Shown: positions 16,017 through 25,980, numbered from the stretch's first letter. The stretch: DNA of 64,000 nt from Pantoea sp. A4 (GCF_000295955.2 NZ_ALXE01000039.1:114254-178253); one strand, 5' to 3'. Made by a program: numbers and translations. The notes: a model not told the origin generated them from the sequence alone.

Positions 16017-18425
16017 ATGAATCGCAACCTCATCGCGCTACTGCTTTTTCTCGGGTCGGCTGCCTGTCATGCAGACGACCTCACTATTAACGATATTCAG
16101 TTTGAAGGACTTCAGCGTGTCACGCCTGGTGCTGCACTGTTGAGCATGCCAGTCAAAGAGGGGGAAACCGTCTCTGATGATGATATCCGTCAGACGATCC
16201 GTGCACTGTTTGCCACTGGCAACTTTGAAGATGTGCAGATCCTGCGTGACGGCAACCGACTGATTGTGAAGGTAAAAGAGCGTCCGACGATCGCCAGTAT
16301 CACCTTTGCCGGTAATAAGGCGATTAAAGACGATCAGCTGAAACAAAACCTTGATGCTTCCGGTGTGACGGTAGGCAGTGCCCTTGATCGCACCATGATT
16401 GCTTCGATGGAAAAGGGGCTCCAGGACTTTTATTACAGCGTAGGCAAATACTCCGCCACGGTGAAAGCCGTTGTGACACCCTTGCCACGTAATCGTGTTG
16501 ATCTGAAATTCGTCTTTGTTGAAGGGCTTTCCGCGCAGATTCAACAAATTAACATTGTGGGTAATCAGGCCTTTAGTAGCGATGAACTGCTGTCGCAATT
16601 CCAGCTGCGCGACCAGGTGCCGTGGTGGAACTTTATTGCTGACCGTAAATATCAGAAGCAGAAGCTGAGTGGCGATTTGGAAAGCCTGCGCAGTTACTAT
16701 CTGGATCGCGGCTACGCACGTTTCAACCTTGATTCCACTCAGGTCAGCATGACGCCAGACCGCAAAGGGCTGTACATCACCCTGAACATCACTGAAGGGG
16801 CGAAGTACACCATTGCCAGTGAAGAGATCAACGGCGACATGGCCGGGCACTCCACTGAAATTGAACGTCTGGCCGCCATTCCGGTGGGGTCGTTGTATAA
16901 CGGTAAACTGATCACGCAGAAAGAAGATGCGATTAAGCAGCTACTTGGACGCTACGGTTATGCTTTCCCTCAGGTTTCTACCCAACCTGAAATCGACGAT
17001 GGCAATAAAACCGTCAAACTGCATATCAATGTAGATGCCGGGCACCGTTATTCCGTGCGCAAAATCATCTTTGAAGGTAACGACACCAGTAAAGATGAGG
17101 TGTTACGCCGCGAGATGCGCCAGATGGAAGGCGGATGGCTGGCCAGTGACAAAGTGGATCAAGGTAAAGAACGCCTGAATCGCACCGGCTATTTCGAAAA
17201 TGTGGACGTAGAGACTCAGCCTGTGGCAGGTTCGCCAGACCAGGTTGATGTGGTTTACAAAGTGAAAGAGCGCAACACCGGGACATTTAACATTGGTGTT
17301 GGCTTTGGTACCGACAGCGGTGTCAGTTTCCAGTTGGGGGTTTCCCAGGACAACTGGTTAGGTACCGGAAACACGGTAAGTTTTAGTGGCACGCGCAATG
17401 ATTATCAAACCTACGTTGAAGTTGCGGCGACGGATCCCTATTTCACCGTAGATGGTGTCAGCCTTGGCGGGAAAGTCTTCTACAACAAGTACAGCGCAGA
17501 AGATAATGATCTGTCGGAATATAACCTGCAAAGTCTTGGCTTTGGCAGCAATCTCAGCTTCCCGATCAGTGAAAACAACAGCGTAAACCTTGGGCTGGAT
17601 TATGTCTTCAACCGCGTCACAGACATGTCTCCACAGGTCGCAATGTGGCGTTACCTGAAGTCTCAGGGGATTAATCCTGCGGTGGGTACTGGCACTAGCG
17701 ATGAGTCCATGTCGGCTAATGATGTGTTCGCCAGCGTTGGATGGGGTTATAACTCACTGGACCGCGGATTCTTCCCGACTTCTGGTGTGTCTGCTAACTT
17801 CACCACCAAGGTAACCATACCTGGCTCGACCAACAGTTACTATAAATCCACGGCTTCTGCTAATGGCTATTTACCGCTAAACAGCAGCCATAGCTGGGTA
17901 TTAATGGGACGTGCGAAAGCGGGCTTTGCGGATGGTCTGGGCGGTAAAGAAGTGCCATTCTATGACAACTTCTATGCCGGTGGCTCAAGTTCGGTTCGTG
18001 GTTTTGAAAGTAATACCATTGGTCCGAAAGCGGCTTACTACAAATGCAACGGCACAGAAAGTAGCTACGGTGCGTGTCCGGTCAGTACCTCGGATGATGC
18101 GGTCGGTGGTAATGCGATGGCATTGCTGAGCGCAGAATTGATTGTGCCGACACCGTTTGTCAGCGAACGTTATGCTAACTCACTCCGTACCTCATTCTTT
18201 GTTGATAGCGGTACCGTGTGGGATACCGGCTGGAAGAACACCGCGGCAACGATTGCCGCGGGTGTACCTGACTACGGCACACCACGCCTGCGCGTTTCCA
18301 GCGGTGTAGCACTGCAATGGCAGTCACCACTTGGCCCACTGGTCTTCTCGTATGCCGTGCCAATCAAGAAATACAGTGGTGATAAGTCAGAACAGTTCCA
18401 GTTTAATATCGGTAAAACGTTCTGA
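16017..18425 (+). CDS. bamA: BamA paralogue, outer membrane protein assembly factor
   Basis: BamA (Omp85) inserts beta-barrel proteins into the outer membrane; the chromosome normally carries the essential copy. This 802-residue protein has a signal peptide (first ~19 residues, ending CHA), five POTRA-like repeats (to about residue 420; each with a conserved glycine-rich turn) and a C-terminal barrel. It keeps the loop-6 VRGF motif ([15 protein letters not shown]), [21 protein letters not shown] and ends [11 protein letters not shown], where E. coli BamA ends in W. Loop 6 retains a Cys pair with shortened spacing. It stands alone, without skp, lpxD or rseP neighbours, so it is a second, plasmid-borne copy. 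Clients are unknown; an autotransporter gene lies 3 kb away. Confidence 0.92.
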   Translation: MNRNLIALLLFLGSAACHADDLTINDIQFEGLQRVTPGAALLSMPVKEGETVSDDDIRQTIRALFATGNFEDVQILRDGNRLIVKVKERPTIASITFAGNKAIKDDQLKQNLDASGVTVGSALDRTMIASMEKGLQDFYYSVGKYSATVKAVVTPLPRNRVDLKFVFVEGLSAQIQQINIVGNQAFSSDELLSQFQLRDQVPWWNFIADRKYQKQKLSGDLESLRSYYLDRGYARFNLDSTQVSMTPDRKGLYITLNITEGAKYTIASEEINGDMAGHSTEIERLAAIPVGSLYNGKLITQKEDAIKQLLGRYGYAFPQVSTQPEIDDGNKTVKLHINVDAGHRYSVRKIIFEGNDTSKDEVLRREMRQMEGGWLASDKVDQGKERLNRTGYFENVDVETQPVAGSPDQVDVVYKVKERNTGTFNIGVGFGTDSGVSFQLGVSQDNWLGTGNTVSFSGTRNDYQTYVEVAATDPYFTVDGVSLGGKVFYNKYSAEDNDLSEYNLQSLGFGSNLSFPISENNSVNLGLDYVFNRVTDMSPQVAMWRYLKSQGINPAVGTGTSDESMSANDVFASVGWGYNSLDRGFFPTSGVSANFTTKVTIPGSTNSYYKSTASANGYLPLNSSHSWVLMGRAKAGFADGLGGKEVPFYDNFYAGGSSSVRGFESNTIGPKAAYYKCNGTESSYGACPVSTSDDAVGGNAMALLSAELIVPTPFVSERYANSLRTSFFVDSGTVWDTGWKNTAATIAAGVPDYGTPRLRVSSGVALQWQSPLGPLVFSYAVPIKKYSGDKSEQFQFNIGKTF

Positions 18426-18578
18426 TCGGCGTGAATAAAATCATGCAGAGCCAGACAGTACCTTTACATAAACTTTTACTGAGCAGAACAGAAAAAAGGA
18501 AAGTAGTGGCGTAATATAAAATTGTGCAATGTTCATGGAATGAAGGTTCGCAAAACATCCGTTATTATGCGTTTTAAT

Positions 18579-18607
18579 GGCCATCTTTTACAGATGGCCT
18601 TTTTTTA
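18579..18607 (+). terminator. Rho-independent terminator after the bamA paralogue
   Basis: GGCCATCT, loop TTTAC, AGATGGCC form a perfect eight-base-pair stem followed by eight Ts. It lies about 150 bases past the bamA stop and before the convergent XRE-cupin gene. Confidence 0.85.
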
Positions 18608-18655
18608 TTTCAGGGTATTGTAGTCAGTGGCCAGAAAATACCCTTTTCACCAGGT

Positions 18656-19207
18656 TTAACCTGGAATTTCAAGTACCATCACCGCTAAAGTATCGCTGTC
18701 AAGTGCGCGGAAAATGTGCGGAATATCCCCCGGATAGCAAATATAGTCACCCGGGTTCAGTTCAACGGCAGATTCCTCCGGCCCTATCAACGCACGTCCC
18801 TGGGTCACAATAATATGTTCCACCGTGCCTGGCGTGTGGGGATGGGAACAGCGCTGTGAGCCGGGTTGTGCCGTCAGCAGGTAGATATCTCGTCGGGCAC
18901 CCGGTGGGCAGGTTGCCAGCAGCGTTGCCTGATAATTCGCGAGTTCTGCATTAACTGCCGGACCTTCCCCACGACGGATCACCTGCATGCGTTTCGCTTC
19001 CGGCTCCATCAAACGCGCAAAGGGAATGTTCAGCGCTACGCATAGCGCCCAGAGCGTCTCAATGCTGGGATTACCATTACCGGATTCCAGCTGAGAGAGT
19101 GTCGATTTGGCAATGCCCGCCCGGCGCGCGACTTCTGCCAGGGATAAACCAGCACGCTGGCGCTCTCGTACCAGCCCCTGAGAAATCAGGTGGATCGGTG
19201 GGGTCAC
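18656..19207 (-). CDS. XRE-cupin transcriptional regulator
   Basis: The 183-residue protein has an N-terminal Cro/C1-type helix-turn-helix (LSLAEVARRAGIAKSTLSQLESGNGNPSIETLW, about 19-51). Its C-terminal cupin barrel contains SQRCSHPHTPGTVEHIIVTQGRA and ELNPGDYICYPGDIPHIFRA. XRE-cupin proteins sense a small ligand and usually control the adjacent operon. It is divergent from azlCD, and a perfect operator-like palindrome lies between the two. Branched-chain amino acid export is therefore the probable regulated function (inference). Confidence 0.88.
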   Translation of the reverse strand: MTPPIHLISQGLVRERQRAGLSLAEVARRAGIAKSTLSQLESGNGNPSIETLWALCVALNIPFARLMEPEAKRMQVIRRGEGPAVNAELANYQATLLATCPPGARRDIYLLTAQPGSQRCSHPHTPGTVEHIIVTQGRALIGPEESAVELNPGDYICYPGDIPHIFRALDSDTLAVMVLEIPG

Positions 19208-19228
19208 AATAGCTCCTGTTATTTTATA

Positions 19229-19245
19229 TCGAACGAAACGTTCGA
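19229..19245. promoter_or_regulatory. Palindromic operator between the XRE-cupin gene and azlCD
   Basis: TCGAACGAAACGTTCGA is a 17-base perfect inverted repeat (seven-base arms) 22 bases upstream of the XRE-cupin start. A TATAAT at 19273-19278 is a good -10 candidate for azlC. The likely ligand is the XRE-cupin dimer. Confidence 0.6.
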
Positions 19246-19310
19246 CTTGTAAAACGATATCTCAGTGTTCATTATAATGGAATCTGTGTTCATTATGAGA
19301 CGAAATTGTG

Positions 19311-19976
19311 ATGTCTGAACGGCGTATCCCCCTCAGCCGGGATGTGATCAAGGCTATTTTTCTGGTGTGCATCGCCGATGCGATTGTTGGGCTCTCCTAT
19401 GGTTCATTGGCTGCTGCGGATGGGTTTCCGCTGTGGGTGCCTATTGCATTGTCTACTCTGGTTCTGGCTGGAGCGTCTGAATTTCTGTTTATTGGGATCG
19501 TGGCAGGTGGGGGAAGCCCCTTTACTGCGGCAGCGGCTGGCTTACTGGTAAATGCGCGACATCTTCCTTTTGGCATTGCCGTACGCGAACTGCCTGGGAG
19601 AGGGTGGCGTGGATTGCTGGGGTGCCACATCATGAACGATGAGAGTGTGGTCTTTGGCATTTCCCAGCCTACGCGGGAAAAACGCATTGCCGCTTATTGG
19701 CTATGTGGTTTAGGGATTGCGCTGATCTGGCCTCTGAGCGTGGTGGGTGGGGCATTGATCGGTCAGTTTATCCCGGACATTAAAGCAATCGGCCTTGATG
19801 CGGTATTTCCTGCCATCCTGATTGCATTGATCTTTCCGGCGCTGCGCCAGCGTCGAACCCGGATCCCTGCGGGTGGCGGTGCATTGCTCTCCCTGCTGGC
19901 GGTGCCCTTCGTACCCACAGGCTTGCCAGTGCTGTTCTCTTTACTTGGTTTACTGGCCTGGCGGGACAGGAAATGA
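19311..19976 (+). CDS. azlC: AzlC-type branched-chain amino acid exporter subunit
   Basis: AzlC/YgaZ proteins form an inner membrane exporter of branched-chain amino acids with a small AzlD/YgaH partner. The protein is hydrophobic with repeated membrane segments. It has family features IADAIVGLSYGSLAAADGFPLWVPIALSTLVLAGASEFLFIG (broken here by several helices), the motif NARHLPFGIAV and the central CHIMNDESVVF. It has 221 residues from the ATG at 19311; a GTG directly before it is an alternative. It overlaps the azlD start by four bases (ATGA), so the two are translationally coupled. Confidence 0.9.
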   Translation: MSERRIPLSRDVIKAIFLVCIADAIVGLSYGSLAAADGFPLWVPIALSTLVLAGASEFLFIGIVAGGGSPFTAAAAGLLVNARHLPFGIAVRELPGRGWRGLLGCHIMNDESVVFGISQPTREKRIAAYWLCGLGIALIWPLSVVGGALIGQFIPDIKAIGLDAVFPAILIALIFPALRQRRTRIPAGGGALLSLLAVPFVPTGLPVLFSLLGLLAWRDRK

Positions 19977-20296
19977 CACATAACGGATTAATGATCGCAG
20001 GCATCCTCCTGCTGGCTGTTGGCACTTACCTGATTCGCTTTACCGGTTTTCGTATGGGCAATCGTCTCACTATGTCGGAAACGGCACGGAGTATGCTTTC
20101 AGACGCTGCAACGGTACTGTTGCTGTCCGTTGCCGCCACCTCTGCCTTATACGAGGGAACGCATTTTGCCGGATTGGCCCGCGTCGCAGGTGTCCTGTTT
20201 GCCGTGTTTCTTGCCTGGCGTAAAGTGCCGCTGATTTTTATTATTGTGGGTGCAGCCTGCATGACGGCGATTTTGCGCTATGTTGGTGTCAGTTAA
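19973..20296 (+). CDS. azlD: AzlD-type exporter small subunit
   Basis: This 107-residue, very hydrophobic protein has the AzlD/YgaH start (LLLAVGTYLIRFTGFRMGNRL) and about four membrane segments. It is the obligatory partner of AzlC in branched-chain amino acid export. The four-base overlap with azlC marks one operon under the XRE-cupin regulator. Confidence 0.9.
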   Translation: MTHNGLMIAGILLLAVGTYLIRFTGFRMGNRLTMSETARSMLSDAATVLLLSVAATSALYEGTHFAGLARVAGVLFAVFLAWRKVPLIFIIVGAACMTAILRYVGVS

Positions 20297-20335
20297 GACG
20301 GTGCTTAACTGAAGCTAACCAAAGGAAGCTGGGTC

Positions 20336-21304
20336 ATGGTCATAAATTGCGTGCTGTATCGCGAAGGTAAGCGGCAGGAAAAGGTTGAAATTGCAGATAT
20401 CAGTGAAGCACTCAAGGACGATAACGCGTTTATCTGGCTGGGGTTATATCAACCCGAGCCAGAATTTATGCAGCAGCTGCAACAGGAGTTTCATCTGCAT
20501 GAGCTGGCTATAGAAGATACCCTCACTGCCCACCAGCGGCCTAAAGTGGAACAATACGGTCAATCACTGTTCATTGCGGTGAATACGGCTCATCTCTCCG
20601 ATCAGGATGAGATCGTATTTGGCGAAACACACTTTTTTGTCGGCAAAAATTTCCTTATTTCTGTTCGTCATGGTCCTTCAGAGAGCTATGCCTCGATACG
20701 TGAAAAAGCAGAGAAAAACGTCGAAATGCTGCGCGAAGGGCCGGGATACGCGCTGTACTGCATTCTCGATTTTATCGTGGATAATTATGGCAATATCATT
20801 ACTTCGCTGAGCAAACGCATTACCGACATGGAAGATAATATGTTCAGCACGGAGTTTAACCGACATACCGTAGAGCAGGTGTATCGTCTGCGGCGTGAAC
20901 TCCTGACCCTGCGTAATGCCGCCATGCCCGTGCCTGAAATGTGCCAGCAACTGGTGCGCTTCCATGAAGACTTGATCCCTAAATGCCTGCGCGCGTATCT
21001 GCGAGACGTTCAGGATCATGCGCACCATGTCACGATTAATGCGGAAGATATGCGCGAAATGTTGACCAGCGCGATGCAGGTTAACCTGGCGCTGGTGTCC
21101 GTTCAGCAAAGCGAGATCAATAAAAAGCTGGCGGGGTGGGGGGCCATTCTGATCGTCCCCACCATTCTGTTTAGTATGTACGGCATGAACTTTAGCGATA
21201 TGCCGGAGCTAAAGCTGCGCTTTGGTTATCCGGCGGTAGTCGGATTGACCGCTATCGTCTGCTTTGGCATTTATCGCAAACTCAAACGGTCTGGCTGGTT
21301 ATAG
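20336..21304 (+). CDS. CorA-family divalent cation channel
   Basis: CorA proteins are pentameric inner-membrane Mg2+/Co2+/Ni2+ channels. The 322-residue protein has a long soluble N-terminal domain and two C-terminal membrane helices. The signature YGMNF (Gly-Met-Asn at about 283-285) is followed by MPELKLRFGYP, as in E. coli CorA, and the positively charged tail RKLKRSGWL. It lies 40 bases after azlD, with AAAGGA upstream of its ATG, and may be read with that operon. It ends one base before the convergent autotransporter gene. A GMN loop is also found in ZntB-like exporters, so direction of transport is not certain. Confidence 0.88.
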   Translation: MVINCVLYREGKRQEKVEIADISEALKDDNAFIWLGLYQPEPEFMQQLQQEFHLHELAIEDTLTAHQRPKVEQYGQSLFIAVNTAHLSDQDEIVFGETHFFVGKNFLISVRHGPSESYASIREKAEKNVEMLREGPGYALYCILDFIVDNYGNIITSLSKRITDMEDNMFSTEFNRHTVEQVYRLRRELLTLRNAAMPVPEMCQQLVRFHEDLIPKCLRAYLRDVQDHAHHVTINAEDMREMLTSAMQVNLALVSVQQSEINKKLAGWGAILIVPTILFSMYGMNFSDMPELKLRFGYPAVVGLTAIVCFGIYRKLKRSGWL

Positions 21305-24088
21305 TTACCAGCTGATTCGCACGCCAACACTTCCACCATCATCTCTGCGATGTTGGCTATCCACATCGCTCATATGGCTGAAACTGGCATAAATGCGGGT
21401 CTCTTCGCTGATGCGTGCAGCGATACCCACAGCCAGTTGCAGGGCGGTATTTTCTTGCTGGCTGCGAATCACATCTTCACCCAGTGTAACCTCTCCGCTA
21501 TGTTGAAATGTATGCCAGACATTCGCCTGTAGCCAGGGTTCGATAACACCATAGTTTGCGGCAAGACGCGCGCCGACTCGCCCGCTGTAGCGTTTTCCAG
21601 AGCCCCAGTTTACTGTGGCAATGCCATCATTGAGGGTATCCAGTGTCGCATGTTGAGCAATCATCTGCGCTTGTGGCTCAATGGACCAGTGTTCACTCAC
21701 CGGCAATGGCCATCCCATTTCAACCGAGGCGGTGAGCATGTGCCCGTGAATATCACCACCCAGCCCACGCACCGAATCCAGGGAGCCATCTAGCCAGCTC
21801 CATGCCGCGACAGCGTCGATATAGGCTCGATTTTCCAGCAGATGCGTCCAGTAACCACCGAAACTGTTGGCGTTTAGCCTGAGCGAGCCAGCCTGTTGGT
21901 TCTTGAAGCCTAAGATCATGCCGTTAGCGTCCCCCCGTGTTGATGAGTAGCTGTAAAACACGCCAGCACGATTTTCTGGCCCATTGCTGCGGTGTGATGA
22001 CCAGAGATCTTGCCCTACCTGGAAGGTGGCAAGGTTGCCCCTAAAACCTGGTGTGGCGTCACCAGACCACTGTTGTTGGTGGTGCTGAGCCTCAACGCGG
22101 CTCCAGGTTGCAGGCATATCATTGTCCTGTGACAGCAGACGCTGCGATCCCTGACGCTGATGGAAAGTCCCAACGGTAAATATGCCAAGATCCAACGCGA
22201 CGGGCATCAATGCTGAATAGAGCGGGGTTTCCGGGCGATAGAGTGGGACGGGGTCAGAACCGGGCTGTGCCGCAGGTAACGCCGGGCTGCCGGGAGCGGC
22301 TTGCGGAATGGCTACCACGGGTTGCTGCTCAACCGGCGGAAGGGTAGGGTTTTCTGGTGGAGGAGAGGGTGGATTGGTTAAGGCTGGCGCGATCAATTGG
22401 TTGCGCAGATACCAGTTTTCCTCACTACCTGGCGTCACTCCCCCGCGAAACAGGACATACTCATAGGCACCGGCGGAAACGGTACCTCCCGCAAGATCAA
22501 AAGCGCCAGTACGCGTCGTGGCATTATTGATGGCGCTAATCAGCTCAATGCCGTTTCCTGCGGTGTAAGCACCCTGGCCATTAATATTGGTCAGTTGGAT
22601 CTGCGTGGTGCCGCTGGCCTCTCCCCTTGAAATAATGAAGCGGTCAGTGGGGGAATTTTCATCTCCAAGTTGCGTCTGTAATTTGAGTACTGCGTTATCG
22701 CCAATGTAGTTGCCATAAAGCGTCAGAGTGTCTGATGTACTGGTGCTGCCATGAGTGAGATCGAGTGTTCCGGAGGAATGTAGTGTCACCCACTGACCAG
22801 CAGTATAAGGCGCTATCTGGCTGTCCCCCGCACCGCCATACAACAGACTTTGGTTATCAATATTAAGGGCCCCGGTCTGAGTCGTGGCATCCCCCAGGAC
22901 CAGAGGGGAACTTAAAAAGAGCGCGGCATGATTTTGCAGATTAATGGTTTCCCATTGAGTGAAGCGCGCAGGATTATTCGCAATAGCATTATCCAGCGTC
23001 AGCGTATCATTACCACTGCCGCCATCCAGCTGTGGCGTACTGGCCAGAGTGTTGATGGATAAATCGCGTAACGTCGCGCGGTCATTATCATTGCCCATCA
23101 GAATTGCGCCTTGAATTATCCCCCCTTGCTGCCAGAGAAAACTATCATTGCCGCTGCTCATCAGGATTTGGCCTTTGATATTTCCACCGGTTACTGTGAC
23201 GCTATCTGTACCGCCACTGACGCTGATATTGCCACCAATCGTACCCTGCGTGACGGTGATGGTATCATTGCCAAAGCCAGTGACCAGGTTTCCGACAATC
23301 TGCCCTCCGGTGAGGGTAAAGATATTGTTATCCAGCTTCATATCAACGCGGCCGATTGAGCCACCACTCATCGTTGCTACATCACCGTCGATAAATGCCC
23401 CGGTAATGCTTCCTCCGGTCATGGTAAAGGTATCGCGATTATCCCCCTGCGCCAGTGAACCCAGCGTTCCCCCGTGCATCACGAAATCATCGATTCCGCT
23501 ACCCTGAGCAAGGTTACCCGTAATGTTACCGCCATTAATTACCGCGCTGTCGTTGCCACTGCCTTGATCAAGGTTGCCATTAATTTGGCCTCCATTCATC
23601 ACAAAGCTATCAGCCCCCGCACCAAATTTAACCGTAGTCGCACCCGCACCATTCAGTGTTCCGCTGTTAATCAGCAGATTGTTGCCGCTTCCATTAAAGG
23701 TTATGGCCGGTCCTGCGGTGGCGGAAATCGTGCCGCTGTTTATTACCGCATTATTCCCTTGCCGAAAGGTGATACCGCTGAGGCGGCCGCTGATGGTGCC
23801 CGCGTTTTCGACTGTACTTCCATCCGCCAGCGATACAGCATTACCGCTGTTAACGGTAAGCCCACTGTTGGGTTGAACTGTCAGATTATTATTACTGGCA
23901 CCGGTAGGGCTGATGACTGAAACAGGATCGGGATTGGGTGCGTCCCCGTTACAGGTAACACTGCTGCCAGAAACCGGTGTGTGATCGTTACAGACCGCGA
24001 AGGCCATATTGGGCAGGAGAAAAAAGAGGGTTATTGTCGCCAGGCTCTTAAGCTGGCGGAGTAGATACGCATTCAATGGTTTGTGCAT
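21305..24088 (-). CDS. Type V autotransporter with beta-helical passenger
   Basis: The 927-residue protein begins with an extended signal peptide (about 31 residues, ending MAFA). The passenger (about 32-560) is made of Gly/Asn/Asp-rich rungs such as GGNITGNLAQGSG and GNDSAVINGG, typical of right-handed beta-helices. A proline-rich linker follows (PPSPPPENPTLPPVEQQP). The last ~270 residues form a translocating barrel ending in VGVRISW with the aromatic C-terminal residue needed for Bam recognition. It probably displays an adhesin or surface factor; no protease motif was seen. Two Cys near the N-terminus of the mature protein may form a small disulfide loop. A plasmid-encoded BamA paralogue lies 3 kb away. 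Confidence 0.87.
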   Translation of the reverse strand: MHKPLNAYLLRQLKSLATITLFFLLPNMAFAVCNDHTPVSGSSVTCNGDAPNPDPVSVISPTGASNNNLTVQPNSGLTVNSGNAVSLADGSTVENAGTISGRLSGITFRQGNNAVINSGTISATAGPAITFNGSGNNLLINSGTLNGAGATTVKFGAGADSFVMNGGQINGNLDQGSGNDSAVINGGNITGNLAQGSGIDDFVMHGGTLGSLAQGDNRDTFTMTGGSITGAFIDGDVATMSGGSIGRVDMKLDNNIFTLTGGQIVGNLVTGFGNDTITVTQGTIGGNISVSGGTDSVTVTGGNIKGQILMSSGNDSFLWQQGGIIQGAILMGNDNDRATLRDLSINTLASTPQLDGGSGNDTLTLDNAIANNPARFTQWETINLQNHAALFLSSPLVLGDATTQTGALNIDNQSLLYGGAGDSQIAPYTAGQWVTLHSSGTLDLTHGSTSTSDTLTLYGNYIGDNAVLKLQTQLGDENSPTDRFIISRGEASGTTQIQLTNINGQGAYTAGNGIELISAINNATTRTGAFDLAGGTVSAGAYEYVLFRGGVTPGSEENWYLRNQLIAPALTNPPSPPPENPTLPPVEQQPVVAIPQAAPGSPALPAAQPGSDPVPLYRPETPLYSALMPVALDLGIFTVGTFHQRQGSQRLLSQDNDMPATWSRVEAQHHQQQWSGDATPGFRGNLATFQVGQDLWSSHRSNGPENRAGVFYSYSSTRGDANGMILGFKNQQAGSLRLNANSFGGYWTHLLENRAYIDAVAAWSWLDGSLDSVRGLGGDIHGHMLTASVEMGWPLPVSEHWSIEPQAQMIAQHATLDTLNDGIATVNWGSGKRYSGRVGARLAANYGVIEPWLQANVWHTFQHSGEVTLGEDVIRSQQENTALQLAVGIAARISEETRIYASFSHMSDVDSQHRRDDGGSVGVRISW

Positions 24089-24286
24089 GGCTTTCCCCAG
24101 AAACAGTGACGTTTTTATAGGTTGTAAATTAAGGGGTAGTCCAGGTATGTGATTATTTCGTTAAGGCATGAATGGCTTTGTGATGCAGGTTAAATAATTC
24201 CGGATGTTTACTAAAAATCAGTCGCTTTTGAAACGATCTGCGAGGTGTAAATCAATAAATAAGGGAATTTCACCCTTGCTTATTGG

Positions 24287-25057
24287 TTAAAGTGCGCGTC
24301 GAAAGGCGTTTCGTGTTAACAGAAAACAGGCTAACGGCAGCGGGAGGGTGAACAGCAAAAGCAGCCACATCAATACGTAGACGGCATCGACGCCATCGTT
24401 TTGCAGGTTGTTGTACAGCTGAACCGGGATCCCTTGTGGGAAATAGGAAAAAATCATCACGATGCCGAACTCTCCCATCGCCCGAACCCACGCCAGCACG
24501 GTAGCGGCTGCCAGCCCTGGTGCTGCAACCGGGATTGCCAGTCGCCAGAACCGTTGCCATGAGGAAGCGCCTAACATCATGCCGGCTTCCAGAATGGGCG
24601 TTGGCACATTGGCAAAAGCGGAACGCGCACTGATAACAAACCATGGCAACGCGCCATACCACTGAGCCATCACAAACGACGCCGGATTGTTCACCAGGGT
24701 GACGCCAACCCGTTGTAGCAATTCGCCAGCGGGGCTATAAGGCCCCCATGCAGAGACCAGTAAAATCCCCAGCGCGAGCGGGGGAGTCAGCATCGGGATC
24801 AAGACCAGCACCTCGACGATCATCCGCACTTTACCGCTAGATTGCGAAAGCCACCACGCCAGCGGCAGGCCGCTGGCAATGATCAACAGCAGCGCAATCC
24901 CCCCCAACCCGAGTGAGGTGGCGATAGCGTGGCTATCACCCCATGCCAGTTGAAAGTGCTGCCACTGCGTGATGCCAATTAAGGTTAAAAAAGGCAACAG
25001 CAGCAACACTAAAGCGGGCAGGGATAACCATAGCGCTGCTGAAGATTTTTTTTTCAT
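24287..25057 (-). CDS. ABC transporter permease, molybdate/sulfate type
   Basis: A 256-residue inner-membrane protein with about six helices. It has the permease coupling loop for the ATPase (EAGMMLGASSWQRFWRLAIPVAAPGLAAA; the EAA motif) and ends LLTRNAFRRAL. The ModB/CysT-like segment RAMGEFGIVMIFSYFPQGIPV suggests an oxyanion substrate. It starts two bases after the substrate-binding protein stop. No ATP-binding protein gene follows: the next gene, 200 bases on, is the autotransporter, so the system needs an ATPase from elsewhere or is incomplete. Confidence 0.87.
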   Translation of the reverse strand: MKKKSSAALWLSLPALVLLLLPFLTLIGITQWQHFQLAWGDSHAIATSLGLGGIALLLIIASGLPLAWWLSQSSGKVRMIVEVLVLIPMLTPPLALGILLVSAWGPYSPAGELLQRVGVTLVNNPASFVMAQWYGALPWFVISARSAFANVPTPILEAGMMLGASSWQRFWRLAIPVAAPGLAAATVLAWVRAMGEFGIVMIFSYFPQGIPVQLYNNLQNDGVDAVYVLMWLLLLFTLPLPLACFLLTRNAFRRAL

Positions 25058-25059
25058 AT

Positions 25060-25980
25060 TTAGTACAGCGCACCGCCTTTAGGTGCCGCATAACCGTTCT
25101 GCTGATAGAGTTGCTGACCGGTTTTACTCAGCATGAAATCAACAAATGCCTGGCCTGCCTGTGTACCGTGTGGGGCATTTTTTAAGACCGCTGCATAGTA
25201 AACCAGTGGCTGCGTGTGCAGGGTTTTGCTTTCACCCTTGCTGTCTTTCACGGCAAAGCTCACGGTGTCATACCATTTCCTGGCCTGATCCGGGTTACTT
25301 AAATTGATCTCATCGGGTAAAGCGACGTAGGGCAGATGCGCCGATTTCACTTCACTCTCATAGCCTGCCGCTGCATCCACCTGGCCGCTTTCCAGACGGG
25401 TGAGTAATCCGCCTTCCAGGCTCACCTGAGCCGGGTTCTGTACGCCGCCAAGGATTTTCTCTGCAATGCCCGGCTGGTGATAATATTTTTCCGCCAGCAA
25501 CAGGGTAAAGATGATGTTTTGACCTTTTGGATCATTGATTGGGTCAGTGCGGCCAAAGCGCAGGCCCGGCGTTGAGAGCACTTTCAGCCAGCTGTCATTA
25601 CTGCCACTCGACGCCGCAAACTGTTGAGCGTATTGGCTTTTAGGGCTCCACGCGACGACCATACTGGTGCTGGCGACCGGAACGGCGTTATCGATCAAAC
25701 CTGCATCTTTCAGGATTTGCATCGGTCCTGGCGTAATCGAGACGAACACATCCGCCGTAATCTTTTTGCTCGCCAGTAAACGCGCCATGCCATAAGCGCC
25801 CTGACCCTGGCCTTCATAGTGTCCTTCGTTGGCTTTGGCAAATGCAGGGCCGAGGCTCTGATCCATGACTTTGCCCATTGAACCCGCATAGGTGACACGA
25901 ATATCTGTTGCGGCCTGTACCGACAACGTTGCACCGATCCCCGCTAAACATAATGCGGCAGCCACTAAACGCTTTCTCAT
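25060..25980 (-). CDS. Periplasmic substrate-binding protein of ABC transporter
   Basis: A 306-residue protein with a signal peptide (MRKRLVAAALCLAGIGATL..., cleaved near VQA-AT). The mature part begins DIRVTYAGSMGKVMDQSLGPAF, a type II binding fold like ModA/WtpA and other oxyanion- or thiosulfate-binding proteins. It contains TADVFVSITPGPMQIL and FGRTDPINDPKGQNIIF. The start at 25980 is preferred because the 13 residues before it do not fit the signal peptide; an in-frame start at 26019 exists. It is cotranscribed with the permease. The substrate is not certain. Confidence 0.85.
   Translation of the reverse strand: MRKRLVAAALCLAGIGATLSVQAATDIRVTYAGSMGKVMDQSLGPAFAKANEGHYEGQGQGAYGMARLLASKKITADVFVSITPGPMQILKDAGLIDNAVPVASTSMVVAWSPKSQYAQQFAASSGSNDSWLKVLSTPGLRFGRTDPINDPKGQNIIFTLLLAEKYYHQPGIAEKILGGVQNPAQVSLEGGLLTRLESGQVDAAAGYESEVKSAHLPYVALPDEINLSNPDQARKWYDTVSFAVKDSKGESKTLHTQPLVYYAAVLKNAPHGTQAGQAFVDFMLSKTGQQLYQQNGYAAPKGGALY

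Noticed and set aside
16038..16850. 270-codon minus-strand frame inside the bamA paralogue
   Set aside because: The plus-strand BamA reading is unambiguous and complete; the antisense frame is a by-product of its codon use.
22397..23920. Several long plus-strand frames across the autotransporter gene
   Set aside because: They are shadows of the repetitive passenger on the minus strand; they overlap each other, lack ribosome-binding sites and show biased, low-complexity composition.
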